Shown here piece by piece: positions 54,250 to 62,672 of a stretch of DNA of 64,000 nucleotides. The number at the start of each line of letters is the position of its first letter. Positions within the stretch are counted from its first letter, which is position 1. This DNA is from Mycobacterium seoulense (GTDB lineage: Bacteria; Actinomycetota; Actinomycetes; Mycobacteriales; Mycobacteriaceae), in NCBI RefSeq assembly GCF_010731595.1, contig NZ_AP022582.1:3906001-3970000 (forward strand). The letters run 5' to 3'. The translations under genes and the position numbers were made by a program. Under the pieces are notes generated by a model. It was not told the DNA's origin. It was given only the letters and a program-made list of their open reading frames with translations, and ran no database searches.

Positions 54250-54275
54250 CGATGCTCCACCTCCGCGCCGAAGCC

Positions 54276-54295
54276 ATTTGGGCGATCGCCCAAAT
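54276..54295. promoter_or_regulatory. TetR operator, copy 2, at P450 promoter
   Basis: Perfect 20-base palindrome ATTTGGGCGATCGCCCAAAT. Its 16-base core equals the site at 52400. On the minus strand TAATTT (54297-54292) overlaps its edge as a -10, so the P450 transcription start falls near the palindrome centre, as at copy 1. It also lies about 70 bp upstream of the divergent isochorismatase gene. Confidence 0.85.
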
Positions 54296-54363
54296 TAGGG
54301 CGCACCCATGTCTAGCAGCGGGGAGATGGCGTAGTCAAGACGTCCACGAGGGATGATGGCCGC

Positions 54364-54993
54364 GTGACATACAGCAAGGACACCACCGGGCTGGTGTTGA
54401 TCGACCCGTACAACGACTTCATCTCCCCCGGCGGCAAGGTGTGGGATCGGCTGAAGGACGTCATCGAGAGCAACGACTGCGTCACGCACCTCAAGCAGGT
54501 GCTCGATGCCGCCCGGACCGCGAATATCCGCGTGTTTTATGCGCTGCATCGCCGGTACCGCCCCGGCGATTACGAGACGTGGAAACACGTTGCGCCCGTG
54601 CAGAAGGCGGCGTGGTCGCGGAAAACCTTTGCGCTCGGCACCTGGGGAGGCGAGCTTCGCGACGGGTTCGAACCACAGCCCGGCGACGTCGTCGCCCACG
54701 AGCATTGGTGTTCGAGCGGGTTCGCGAACACCGACTTGGACCTGCAGCTCAAACGCCATGGCATTCATCGGCTCATCATGATGGGACTCATCGCCCACAC
54801 CTGCCTGGAGGCCACGGTTCGATACGGGGCTGAGCTCGGCTACGAGGTCACCGTGGTGCGCGACGCGACGGCTGACTACTCGGACATCGAGATGCGCGCC
54901 GCGCTCGAGGTGAACATCCCCAATTACGCGACCGCGATCGTGCCCGCCGACGAGGTGATCACCTCGATCGCGCCCAGTGTTCCAAATCTGTGA
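54364..54993 (+). CDS. Isochorismatase-like (cysteine hydrolase) family protein
   Basis: 209 residues. The probable catalytic triad is Asp14 (LVLIDPYNDF), Lys87 (SRKTF) and Cys147 (GLIAHTCLEATVR), with the cis-peptide region preceding the Cys. The family includes nicotinamidase, biuret and carbamoyl-type hydrolases and true isochorismatases; the substrate cannot be chosen from sequence alone. GTG start at 54364; no strong ribosome site. Shares an intergenic region with the P450 gene and its TetR operator. Confidence 0.88.
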   Translation: MTYSKDTTGLVLIDPYNDFISPGGKVWDRLKDVIESNDCVTHLKQVLDAARTANIRVFYALHRRYRPGDYETWKHVAPVQKAAWSRKTFALGTWGGELRDGFEPQPGDVVAHEHWCSSGFANTDLDLQLKRHGIHRLIMMGLIAHTCLEATVRYGAELGYEVTVVRDATADYSDIEMRAALEVNIPNYATAIVPADEVITSIAPSVPNL

Positions 54994-55066
54994 AGATTTG
55001 CCGCCCAGGTGTGAAAGCTTCGTTAAGAGCGCGGCACGCTCGCCCCACGACCGGCACCGTGGAGGC

Positions 55067-56383
55067 ATGACGCTGTTCGAGCTGCTGCCGTCGGTGAGGC
55101 ACGGGCTGAACCCGCACCTCGATCGCGCGGTCTGGCCGCTGAGCGCCTACGTCGACGACCTGGGCCGGCTGTGCGTCGGCGACGTGCCCGCCGACGACAT
55201 CTCGGCCGAGTTCGGCACCCCCGCCTATGTGGTGGACGAGGAGGACTTTCGGGTCCGCATCCGCCGCTATCGCGCGACGCTGCCCGATGCCGAACTGATC
55301 TACGCGGGCAGGGCGCTGTTGAGCGTCGACATCGCCCGCTGGGCCGCGGACGAGGGGGCCGGCGTGAATGTCTGTTCGGCCGGCGAGCTGGCCACCGCGC
55401 TCGCCGCCGACGTCCCGCCGGCACAAATCATCCTGGACGGCGTGATCACCGCCGCCGAGCTGTACGACGCGGTCGCCGCCGGCGTCGGGCGGATCGTCAT
55501 CGACACCCCGAGCGAGGTCTCGCTGCTCGCCTGCCGGGTGCGTCACCCTCAGCGTGTCCTGGTCGGCGTCATCCCCGATGTCGGGGCCGGCGACCAGAAA
55601 TTCGGCTTCGCGCTGTCAGGCGGACAGGCGGCCGGCGCCCTCAGGCGGGTCCTGGACCAGCCGTGGCTGAATCTGGTGGGGCTGCACTGCCGGCTCGGGT
55701 CGCAGCTCACCGACGCCTCCCACTACGGCGAGGCGATCCGCCAGATGATCGGCGCGATGGCCGAGGTCCGCGACCGCCATCAGGTCGTGCTCACCGAACT
55801 CAACCTTGGCGGCGGACACGCGGTCCCGTACCTTTCCGGCGACCGGGAGCTCGACCTGCGCTCGCTTGGCGCCACCATCGCCGCCGCACTGGAATCCGCC
55901 TGTGCGGAGCACGAATTCCCGCGCCCGAAGATCGTGATCGAGCCGGGCCGGGCGATCGCCGCGCGCGCCGGGATGATGCTGTGCCGGGTGATCGCCGTCA
56001 AGCGCCAGCCGGGCGGGCACACCTTCGTCGCGGTGGACGGCGGCACGGGCGACATCCACAGCAGCGAGCACCCCAGCGCGAGATACACGGTGGCACTGGC
56101 CAATCGGCACCGGCCAACCGCGACCGCGCCCGTCACCGTCGTGGGCCGGCATGGCGACGGCGACGAGATCGCCCGCAACGTCGAGCTGCCCGCGGACGTC
56201 CGGCCCGGAGACCTGCTGGCGGTGGCCTGCACCGGCGCCTATCAGCACTCGACGGAGTCGAGCCGCAGCCTGGTGGGCCGCCCGCCCCTGATCGCGGTCT
56301 CCGGGGGACGGTCTCGCGAACTTGTGCGCCGGGAAACCGTGGCCGACCTGTTGGCCCGCGATCGCGGCTGGAACGGTCAATGA
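55067..56383 (+). CDS. Diaminopimelate/ornithine decarboxylase-fold protein lacking PLP lysine
   Basis: 438-residue homolog of LysA-type decarboxylases (alanine-racemase-like TIM barrel plus beta domain), alignable end to end. The Schiff-base lysine of YAxKA is Arg82 (IYAGRALL, codon AGG). The barrel histidine of GLHSHIGSQ is Arg209 (GLHCRLGSQ). The partner-subunit CESGD motif reads HGDGDE, the DNIR substrate motif is changed, and the Tyr of SSRYN is lost (SSRSLVGRPP). EPGRAIA and CTGAY are kept. It should not decarboxylate by the usual mechanism; a pseudoenzyme or altered binding role is more likely. Start ATG 55067; an in-frame GTG at 54977 would overlap the isochorismatase gene. Coupled to the rhomboid gene. 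Confidence 0.85.
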   Translation: MTLFELLPSVRHGLNPHLDRAVWPLSAYVDDLGRLCVGDVPADDISAEFGTPAYVVDEEDFRVRIRRYRATLPDAELIYAGRALLSVDIARWAADEGAGVNVCSAGELATALAADVPPAQIILDGVITAAELYDAVAAGVGRIVIDTPSEVSLLACRVRHPQRVLVGVIPDVGAGDQKFGFALSGGQAAGALRRVLDQPWLNLVGLHCRLGSQLTDASHYGEAIRQMIGAMAEVRDRHQVVLTELNLGGGHAVPYLSGDRELDLRSLGATIAAALESACAEHEFPRPKIVIEPGRAIAARAGMMLCRVIAVKRQPGGHTFVAVDGGTGDIHSSEHPSARYTVALANRHRPTATAPVTVVGRHGDGDEIARNVELPADVRPGDLLAVACTGAYQHSTESSRSLVGRPPLIAVSGGRSRELVRRETVADLLARDRGWNGQ

Positions 56384-57138
56384 TGGTGTCTCGTACCGAC
56401 GATCGGGTCCGCGCCGACCGGTTGCGGGTCACGGCGGCGTACGCGGTCCTGTTGCTCGCGGTCTCCGTCACCCTGACGGCGCTGGGCGCGCGCACCCGCG
56501 CCGCGGTCGTCAGCGAAATGAGTACCAACCTGCACAACCTGGCGCACGGCCACCTGGGCACCCTGGTCGGCAGCGCGTTCGTCAGTGACGGCGGCGACGT
56601 CTGTCTCTGGTTGCCGGGGCTGGTGTGCCTGCTGGCACTGGGCGAACTCATCTGGCACGGCAGGGGTTTGCTCATCACCTTCGCGGTCGGCCATATCGGC
56701 GCCACCTTGATCCTCGCGGTGGGACTGGTCGCCGCGGTCGAGACGGGATGGTTGCCGTTCTCGGTTGCGCGCGCCACCGACGTCGGGATCAGCTACGGCG
56801 CCGCATGCGTGCTGGGGGCCCTGACCGCGTCGATACCGTTGGCCTGGCGCCCGGCCTGGGTCGGCTGGTGGCTTGGTATCGCATTGACGGCGACTCTTGA
56901 CGCGGACTTCACCGCGTTCGGTCATGTGCTTGCGCTGCTGCTGGGCATGGGCCTGTCGTTCCGGTTGCCTTCGATCACTCGCTGGACACCCGTGCACGCG
57001 GCCTTGCTCGCCGTCGGCGCCGCCTTCGGCTACTTCGTGCTCTCGGGGTGGTCGTCGTTGGTGGCTCCGATCGGCGGACTGACGGGCGTGGTGATGGCCC
57101 TGCTCGCCAGCCGGGTGATGCGGTCGGCCGCCGTCTAA
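56380..57138 (+). CDS. Rhomboid-like membrane protein
   Basis: 252 residues with about six hydrophobic segments. Rhomboid-type features: a conserved HNLAHGHLGTLVGSAF block in the first loop, Ser138 in GISYGAA (GxSxG-like) and His182 in FGHVLALLLG, matching the Ser-His dyad of intramembrane proteases. It begins inside the stop of the decarboxylase-like gene (AATGATGG), so the two are co-translated. It may cleave a membrane-anchored partner. Weak conservation elsewhere leaves room for an inactive member. Confidence 0.75.
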   Translation: MMVSRTDDRVRADRLRVTAAYAVLLLAVSVTLTALGARTRAAVVSEMSTNLHNLAHGHLGTLVGSAFVSDGGDVCLWLPGLVCLLALGELIWHGRGLLITFAVGHIGATLILAVGLVAAVETGWLPFSVARATDVGISYGAACVLGALTASIPLAWRPAWVGWWLGIALTATLDADFTAFGHVLALLLGMGLSFRLPSITRWTPVHAALLAVGAAFGYFVLSGWSSLVAPIGGLTGVVMALLASRVMRSAAV

Positions 57139-59171
57139 TCGGTTGACCCGGCCAGTGTTTCGACCTGGTAGCGGCTCGCCGTCCAGGGCGGGGAGTCGGG
57201 CGCGGGCGTGAGGGTGACCGTGATCTGCGCTTTGCCCGCAGTCGCCGAGGGCGGCAAGAGGTAGGTGTCGTCGAGCCAGCGGTGAAAATTGTTGGCGCGC
57301 GGTTGCAGCCAGTTGCCGACGGGGACGCCGTCGATGGCGACGTCCGCCGATTGGAAGCCGTCCGCTTGATCCGACGTGCGGCGCAACAGGATGCCACGGT
57401 TGGCGGGGTCTGTTTCGACGTGAAACGTCACGGCGGCGTTGGTGGCGCGAACCGAACCGATGACCGGATGAATGTCGTCGGCGCCCTCGTATTCGCTGAC
57501 CAGCAGCCGATCTGCGGCGTCGGTGTCGGCGTAGCCGTGCAGAAGTCGGCTGACGGGATCGCCGGGCCGGACTTCGTCGCCGGGCGTGAGAGTTTCATTG
57601 GGCTGCGTGTAGAGGAAAGCGGTTGAGCTGTAATCGGGTTGGACCATGTTCCGTTTCCCGTGCTCGATGCCGAAACGGATCGCCGAGTGATAGTCGATGG
57701 CCTCGGCCAGCATGATCCGATAGACGGCGACGCAGTAGTCCACGCAGCCGCCGCCGGTCGTGCGCCGATCGGGCTGTCCGGTGAGCGGGTCGCTGAAGCG
57801 GGTGCCGTCCTTGAAATACCAACCACCCTCGTAGAGGTCCTCGGTGCCGGTGCCGTACCACTGGGGCGACGCGGAACCGTCGGTGTACACGCGCTCGGCT
57901 CCTTCCAGGAAGTACGGAGCGGCGTCGCTGAATCCGGTCTTGATCCGGGAGCCGCGAATGGTGTGGCTGACGCCGACGAATTTCCCGTGGCCGTGTTCGT
58001 CGGCGAACAGCCAGTCCTGGCCCGGGATCGTCGGCGCGGCGTGGGACCGGGCGGCGAAGTAGCCGGCGCGGCCGCCGGCCAGCGCAGGCGCCCACCGGGC
58101 GTCCGGGGCGATCGTCACTTCGCTGTCGATGCCGGCTACCGCGTCATCGGTGGTGTTCACCAGCGTGAGGCGAGCTTCGTGGGCGAACGGCATGGGCCAC
58201 CAACCGGACAGCGACAACGATCCGCCGGGCTCCGGGATGGCGGCGAACATCAACGAACGCACCGTGTCGACACCCAGGCCGGCGCCGAAAAACTCCCCGA
58301 GTGGGGAGTCGACCGTGGTCTGGCCGTCGAACTCCATCTGCAACCGCAAGCCGCTCAGGAGTTGGTCCGTCGGTTCGGGCAGCTGCAGGTGTAACGCCGA
58401 GATGCTGCCCGGGCCAGTCGATTCCGCGATCGTCACCCCGGCACCCGCGGCGAGCTCGACGATACGCTTGTCGCGAGCCGCCGAGGGCGCCGGCGGCTTG
58501 GGATCGGCCGTGCCCGCGTCGCGCAAGGTGGCGAGGACGTCGAGGGCGGGGTCCGAGGGCGAGAAGGTCGTCACGCCTTCGGCCGTCGAGAATTGACGGT
58601 AATCGACTTGGTAGTACTCGAGATTCGCCGTCACGCTGATCCGCATCGACTGCCGGTAAGGCATCGGCACCTTGATGTACACCCCGCCCGGCGACTGCGC
58701 CCCGTTGGCCACCAACGGCCATGCGAATGGCGCACCCAGCGCACCGTCGACCACCGATTGCAGCGGAGCGTCCAATACGGTCCGTCCATCCAGTTCGACG
58801 CGGACGTTCCCCATCCGGGTCACTCTGCCGCCGTCGCGGGTGAACCAGATCGAATCCACTTCGCCGGCGCCGCGATCCTCCGCGATGACGCAGCCGGCAC
58901 CGCCGCCGGCCAAACACCCACCGGTGCCGTTGCGATTTCCGGTGGAGAGGTCGAAATCACCGCCGCTGCGATCAAAGCTGGAAAGCTGCAGGGCTTGGGT
59001 GTCGGACCGCAGATACGGCAGCAGGTCCAGTCGGCGGTAGGTGTCCCAGCCGATCAACCTTTCGCCGTCGCCGCTCGACCCAGCCGGTGCTTGCGCCGCC
59101 GTGATCACACCGGCCGCCGCCGACAGCGCGAAGGCGGCGATCACGCACCACGCACGAATTGCCACCGGCAT
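57135..59171 (-). CDS. Secreted GH172 (DUF2961) glycoside hydrolase
   Basis: 678 residues with an N-terminal signal peptide (CVIAAFALSAAAGVITAAQA). Two DUF2961-type segments are visible. The family signature GTGTEDLYEGGWYF lies about two-thirds along, and DSIWFTRDGG near the start corresponds to the conserved N-terminal sheet. GH172 enzymes act on fructofuranose dianhydrides and, in mycobacteria and gut Bacteroides, on D-arabinan, the sugar polymer of arabinogalactan and lipoarabinomannan. Cell-wall arabinan trimming is the natural guess. The frame is open further upstream, but the ATG at 59171 is the one that gives an N-terminal signal peptide. The stop shares CTAA with the rhomboid gene. 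Confidence 0.87.
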   Translation of the reverse strand: MPVAIRAWCVIAAFALSAAAGVITAAQAPAGSSGDGERLIGWDTYRRLDLLPYLRSDTQALQLSSFDRSGGDFDLSTGNRNGTGGCLAGGGAGCVIAEDRGAGEVDSIWFTRDGGRVTRMGNVRVELDGRTVLDAPLQSVVDGALGAPFAWPLVANGAQSPGGVYIKVPMPYRQSMRISVTANLEYYQVDYRQFSTAEGVTTFSPSDPALDVLATLRDAGTADPKPPAPSAARDKRIVELAAGAGVTIAESTGPGSISALHLQLPEPTDQLLSGLRLQMEFDGQTTVDSPLGEFFGAGLGVDTVRSLMFAAIPEPGGSLSLSGWWPMPFAHEARLTLVNTTDDAVAGIDSEVTIAPDARWAPALAGGRAGYFAARSHAAPTIPGQDWLFADEHGHGKFVGVSHTIRGSRIKTGFSDAAPYFLEGAERVYTDGSASPQWYGTGTEDLYEGGWYFKDGTRFSDPLTGQPDRRTTGGGCVDYCVAVYRIMLAEAIDYHSAIRFGIEHGKRNMVQPDYSSTAFLYTQPNETLTPGDEVRPGDPVSRLLHGYADTDAADRLLVSEYEGADDIHPVIGSVRATNAAVTFHVETDPANRGILLRRTSDQADGFQSADVAIDGVPVGNWLQPRANNFHRWLDDTYLLPPSATAGKAQITVTLTPAPDSPPWTASRYQVETLAGSTD

Positions 59172-59637
59172 AGCGACAAAGCTTACTTTTCCCGGTCGGG
59201 TTGACCTGATTTGGAATCTCACTACAGATCGGCGCCGGCGCGGCGCGAACCACGAAATACATTCAAGCAGTTGAAAAATCCGAGAGGACGGGCCCCAGAT
59301 TGGCAGCAGCGGACGCGCCTGCGCGGTCTCTGTGGTCGTGCGGTAACGCCTAACGGAGTTCACCGGCCAGAAGCGGCTGGGCTTTGCACATACCCGGAGA
59401 TGCCGAGAGCGGCCGATTTCCAAACCTAAAGTACGTATACCTGTTCTCCCGAGCATATTTGGCATCGACACAGGGCTTTTCAATCCGGGTCGGATGGTAC
59501 GCCGTTTCGACGTCATGCCCCGCCCCTCCGCGCGGAAAATGGCGAAAAATGAATCCAAATAAGGTGAAACGTGTCCGCCAAGTGCGGGTACCCCCGCGGC
59601 GCGGGGCGGTTCGGCCGACGGGTTATGCCCCGCGTTC
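59172..59637. other. Non-coding interval upstream of GH172
   Basis: About 470 bases with visibly lower GC than the surroundings and no supported gene. It presumably holds the GH172 promoter. I see no repeat, RNA or operator that I can defend. Confidence 0.5.
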
Positions 59638-59754
59638 GATCAGTTGTCGTGCGAAGTGCCGTAAATTTGGTGAATCCCATCGCATTCCGCATTGCACTCA
59701 CGTAACATAGCTCCCCTCGGGCGTACATCTCTCCTCTAACGGATGGAGTGGTCC

Positions 59755-59886
59755 ATGTCGCGTATGAAGTACAAGGTTGCTCTCGGCCTGATCCTGGCCG
59801 CGACCGCCTTGGCAGGCTCCGGTTGCACTGTCCCGCTGACTATCGACTGCAGCACTGCAACCACTGGCATTACCTGCACGCCGTAG
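59755..59886 (+). CDS. Mini-lipoprotein (43 aa), copy 1
   Basis: Tiny secreted lipoprotein. Signal peptide KYKVALGLILAATALAG with lipobox AGSGC (Cys24). The mature peptide is only 20 residues and contains two further cysteines (IDCS, ITCTP), so it could form a disulfide-closed loop on the cell surface. The paralog at 60312 keeps the signal and the ending STGITCTP/TTGITCTP while the middle varies. TAACAT at 59703-59708 is a -10 candidate and GGATGGAG a ribosome site. Family unknown to me. Confidence 0.8.
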   Translation: MSRMKYKVALGLILAATALAGSGCTVPLTIDCSTATTGITCTP

Positions 59887-59918
59887 AGCTGCCCGGCGGG
59901 CGTCGGGGGGTTGCGCTA

Positions 59919-59990
59919 CTGGCACGCCTTACTTGGCTTGGTCCACTCTTAGACCTGCCGAGGGGCAGCACCGCTGCCTAAGCGTGCCAG
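59919..59990 (+). terminator. Hairpin downstream of mini-lipoprotein 1
   Basis: CTGGCACGC (59919-59927) pairs perfectly with GCGTGCCAG (59982-59990). A nested smaller hairpin (CTGCC/GGCAG) lies in the loop. No U-tract, so termination or mRNA protection are both possible. Confidence 0.55.
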
Positions 59991-60194
59991 TCAGCGTACC
60001 CGACTCGCCGCCGCGTGGACTTTGAAAGTGCCTGGACCTTAGGTGTTATTCGTACGGTTTTGCATGCACTCGATCTTCGTTGCGGTCGTCCGCTGAGCCG
60101 GGCCGGCTCGCCAGTGCACTGCAACGAATCTCCTCCAGCCTTGTCGCACAAGGGAATCAAGCTGCAGCGTTTTGCCGAAGGGCTTGTCGCGACC
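59991..60194. other. Spacer between duplication units
   Basis: About 200 bases unique to the gap between the two units. No supported gene; short frames here lack start signals and homology. Confidence 0.4.
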
Positions 60195-60311
60195 TCGATC
60201 AGTTGACGTAGACCATCTGAAATTTGTTGAATCCCACATCATTCCGTATTGCGGTCACATAATATGACTTCCCTCGGGCGAAACATTTCTTCATCGACGA
60301 ACGGAGTGTTC

Positions 60312-60440
60312 ATGTCTCGTTTGAAGTACAAGGCCATTCTCGGCCTGGTCCTGGGCTTCACCGCATTGGCAAGCTCCGGTTGCACGCTGCCGAGTATCTC
60401 GTGCACCGGTTCATCCACCGGAATCACCTGCACGCCATAG
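60312..60440 (+). CDS. Mini-lipoprotein (42 aa), copy 2
   Basis: Paralog of the gene at 59755. Signal peptide KYKAILGLVLGFTALAS, lipobox ASSGC (Cys24), and a mature part with two more cysteines (SISCT, GITCTP). TAATAT at 60260-60265 is the -10 counterpart of TAACAT in copy 1. Synonymous and conservative changes dominate over the signal and the last residues, which indicates both copies are under protein-level selection. Confidence 0.8.
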   Translation: MSRLKYKAILGLVLGFTALASSGCTLPSISCTGSSTGITCTP

Positions 60441-60466
60441 AGCTTTGGCCGCCGGGGGTTGCGCTC

Positions 60467-60504
60467 CTGGCACGCTCGACTCGTTGATGGCATGGGCGTG
60501 CCAG
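60467..60504 (+). terminator. Hairpin downstream of mini-lipoprotein 2
   Basis: CTGGCACGC (60467-60475) pairs with GCGTGCCAG (60496-60504). Same arms as in unit 1 but a shorter loop of 20 bases. Confidence 0.55.
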
Positions 60505-60537
60505 GCAGCGTACCGATCCTCTCCCACCCCGAGTGTC

Positions 60538-61575
60538 TCAGTTCGATTCGTCGCTCTTCTTTAGGTCCGTATCCCGGCTCGGCTGAACACGTTTCGGCTC
60601 ACCGGGCATCTTCGGGTAGTTCGGTGGATACGGCATGTCGCCGAGGCCCCGTTCTTTGTCGGCATCGGCCATCGCCAAGAGGGGCGAGATCGACTGTGCC
60701 ACGTCGTCCATTGCGGCCCAGGGGTCTTCGCGGCCCGCCAACAGCCCGGGGACGGATTCCATGGTGAACTCGTCCGGTTCCGCGCCGGCGAGCTCGTCCC
60801 AGCTCAGCGGCGTCGACACGGTCGCGATCGGGGTACGCCGCACCGAGTAGGCCGACGCCATGGTGCGGTCCCGGGCATTTTGATTGAAGTCGATGAAGAT
60901 GCGCGCGCCGCGCTCTTCTTTCCACCACGACGTGGTGACGGCGTCGGGCGCGCGGCGTTCCACTTCGCGGGCCAACGCGATGCCGGCCCGGCGCACCTCC
61001 ACGAAATCCCAGTCCTTGGCGATCCGCAGGAAGACGTGGATCCCCCGCCCGCCCGAAGTCTTGGGGTAGCCCACCAGGGCGAGCTCATCGAGTAACGGTC
61101 GCAACACCTGTACCGCTACGGTCCGGGCCTGCTCGAATCCGACGCCTGGCTGCGGATCCAGGTCGATGCGCAACTCGTCGGGATGGTCGGTGTCCGGGCA
61201 ACGCACCTGCCACGGGTGCAGGGTGATGGTGCCCATCTGCGCCGCCCAGACGATTGCCGAGGGGTGGGTGACCTTCAGTGCGTCGGCGGTGCGCCCGGAG
61301 GGGAACGTCACCCGGCAGGTCTGCAGATAGTCGGGATGGTGCTGCGGAATCCGCTTCTGGTAGATCTCCTCGCCGTCGATGCCATCCGGGAACCGCTGCA
61401 GATGGGTGGGCCGGTCGCGAAGCGCGTCGAGCATCGGTCCGCGCGCCACCGTGAGGTAGTACTCGACGAGGCGCCGCTTGGTGCCCTTGGGGCCCAACTT
61501 GGGGAAATAAACCTTGTCCGGATTGGTCAGGCGCACCGCAACGCCGTCGACGTCGAGCTCTTCTGCAGCAGCCAT
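60538..61575 (-). CDS. LigD-type primase-polymerase domain protein (Prim-PolC, Rv3730c homolog)
   Basis: 345-residue stand-alone archaeo-eukaryotic primase/polymerase domain. The metal-binding motif is RIDLDPQPG (Asp138, Asp140), followed by KTSGGRGIHVFL (nucleotide/template region) and IFIDFNQNARDRTMAS with the third acidic residue. These proteins fill short gaps, prefer ribonucleotides, and work with LigC in mycobacterial excision or end-joining repair. Divergent from ligC, from which it is separated by 26 bp. Confidence 0.93.
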   Translation of the reverse strand: MAAAEELDVDGVAVRLTNPDKVYFPKLGPKGTKRRLVEYYLTVARGPMLDALRDRPTHLQRFPDGIDGEEIYQKRIPQHHPDYLQTCRVTFPSGRTADALKVTHPSAIVWAAQMGTITLHPWQVRCPDTDHPDELRIDLDPQPGVGFEQARTVAVQVLRPLLDELALVGYPKTSGGRGIHVFLRIAKDWDFVEVRRAGIALAREVERRAPDAVTTSWWKEERGARIFIDFNQNARDRTMASAYSVRRTPIATVSTPLSWDELAGAEPDEFTMESVPGLLAGREDPWAAMDDVAQSISPLLAMADADKERGLGDMPYPPNYPKMPGEPKRVQPSRDTDLKKSDESN

Positions 61576-61601
61576 ACCGAAGATTCCAGCACAATCGGCC
61601 T

Positions 61602-62672
61602 ATGGACTTACCTGTCATGCCGCCGGTGTCGCCGATGCTGGCCAAATCGGTGCGGTCGATTCCTCCGGACGCGTCATACGAGCCGAAATGGGATGGGTTC
61701 AGATCCATCTGTTTCCGCGACCGGAACGAAGTCGAGCTGGGCAGTCGCAACGAGCGGCCCATGACGCGTTACTTCCCCGAGTTGGTCGCCGCGGTGCGGA
61801 CAGAGCTGCCCGAGCGGTGCGTGATCGACGGGGAGATTGTCATCGCTACCGACCACGGCCTGGATTTCGAGGCGTTACAACAACGCATTCACCCGGCCGA
61901 TTCGCGGGTGCGGATGCTCGCCGAGGCCACGCCGGCGTCCTTCGTCGCCTTCGACTTGCTCGCCGTGGGTGACGACGACTACACGCGGAGGCCGTTCAGC
62001 GAGCGGCGCGCGGCCCTCGTCGAGGCGTTGGGGCATTCCGGCCCGTCGATCCACGTCACGCCCGCCACCACCGACATCGATCTCGCGCGGCGCTGGTTCG
62101 ACGAATTCGAGGGGGCCGGCCTCGACGGTGTCATCGCCAAGCCGCTGACCGTCACCTATCAGCCCGACAAGCGGGTCATGTTCAAGATCAAGCACGAGCG
62201 GACCGCCGACTGCGTGGTCGCCGGCTATCGCGTGCACAAGTCCGGCGGCGACGCGATCGGCTCGCTGCTGCTCGGGCTCTACCAGGACGACGGGCAGCTC
62301 GCGTCCGTCGGGGTGATCGGCGCCTTTCCGATGGCCGAACGGCGGCGCCTGTTCGCCGAGCTTCAGCCGCTCGTCACCGATTTCGAAGGCCACCCGTGGA
62401 ATTGGGCCGCCCACGAGGCCGGCGAGCGAACACCGCGCAAGAACGAGTTTTCCCGCTGGAACGCCGGGAAGGACCTTTCGTTTGTGCCGCTGCGGCCCGA
62501 GCGCGTCGTCGAGGTCCGCTACGACCACATGGAAGGCCGGCGCTTTCGGCACACCGCGCAGTTCAACCGGTGGAGGCCGGACCGCGACCCGCGGTCGTGC
62601 ACATACGACCAACTCGAGCAGCCGGTCACCTTCAGCCTCGGTGACATCGTGCCCGGCCTGGGATCGGGCTAG
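61602..62672 (+). CDS. ligC: ATP-dependent DNA ligase LigC
   Basis: 356 residues. Adenylation motif EPKWDGFR with the nucleotidyl lysine Lys29. Further motifs are GSRNERPM (motif Ia), VIDGEIVI (III), LDGVIAKPL (IV), VMFKIKHER (V), and a C-terminal OB-fold domain with VEVRYDHME. It seals nicks as the LigC partner of Prim-PolC in a non-NHEJ repair pathway. Stop shares CTAG with the convergent HNH gene. Confidence 0.94.
   Translation: MDLPVMPPVSPMLAKSVRSIPPDASYEPKWDGFRSICFRDRNEVELGSRNERPMTRYFPELVAAVRTELPERCVIDGEIVIATDHGLDFEALQQRIHPADSRVRMLAEATPASFVAFDLLAVGDDDYTRRPFSERRAALVEALGHSGPSIHVTPATTDIDLARRWFDEFEGAGLDGVIAKPLTVTYQPDKRVMFKIKHERTADCVVAGYRVHKSGGDAIGSLLLGLYQDDGQLASVGVIGAFPMAERRRLFAELQPLVTDFEGHPWNWAAHEAGERTPRKNEFSRWNAGKDLSFVPLRPERVVEVRYDHMEGRRFRHTAQFNRWRPDRDPRSCTYDQLEQPVTFSLGDIVPGLGSG

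Larger units (their letters stand above)
59638..59995 (+). repeat. Tandem duplication unit 1 (promoter, mini-lipoprotein gene, hairpin)
   Basis: Begins CGATCAGTTG and continues through AAATTTGGTGAATCCCA, the gene at 59755, and a hairpin. Unit 2 at 60195 matches it with an offset of 557 bases across promoter, coding and 3' regions. Confidence 0.85.
60195..60510 (+). repeat. Tandem duplication unit 2
   Basis: Second copy of the lipoprotein unit, with CGATCAGTTG and AAATTTGTTGAATCCCA in the promoter region, the gene at 60312 and its hairpin. Conserved leader element CCCTCGGGCG occurs in both units between the -10 and the start codon. Confidence 0.85.

Noticed and set aside
55171..57138. 655-codon plus-strand frame across the decarboxylase-like and rhomboid genes
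   Set aside because: It is out of phase with the decarboxylase-like gene; only its last part coincides with the rhomboid frame. Upstream composition is Arg-rich nonsense.
57135..59558. Extended GH172 frame starting at 59558
   Set aside because: The extra 130 residues have no homology pattern and would bury the signal peptide that begins at 59171.
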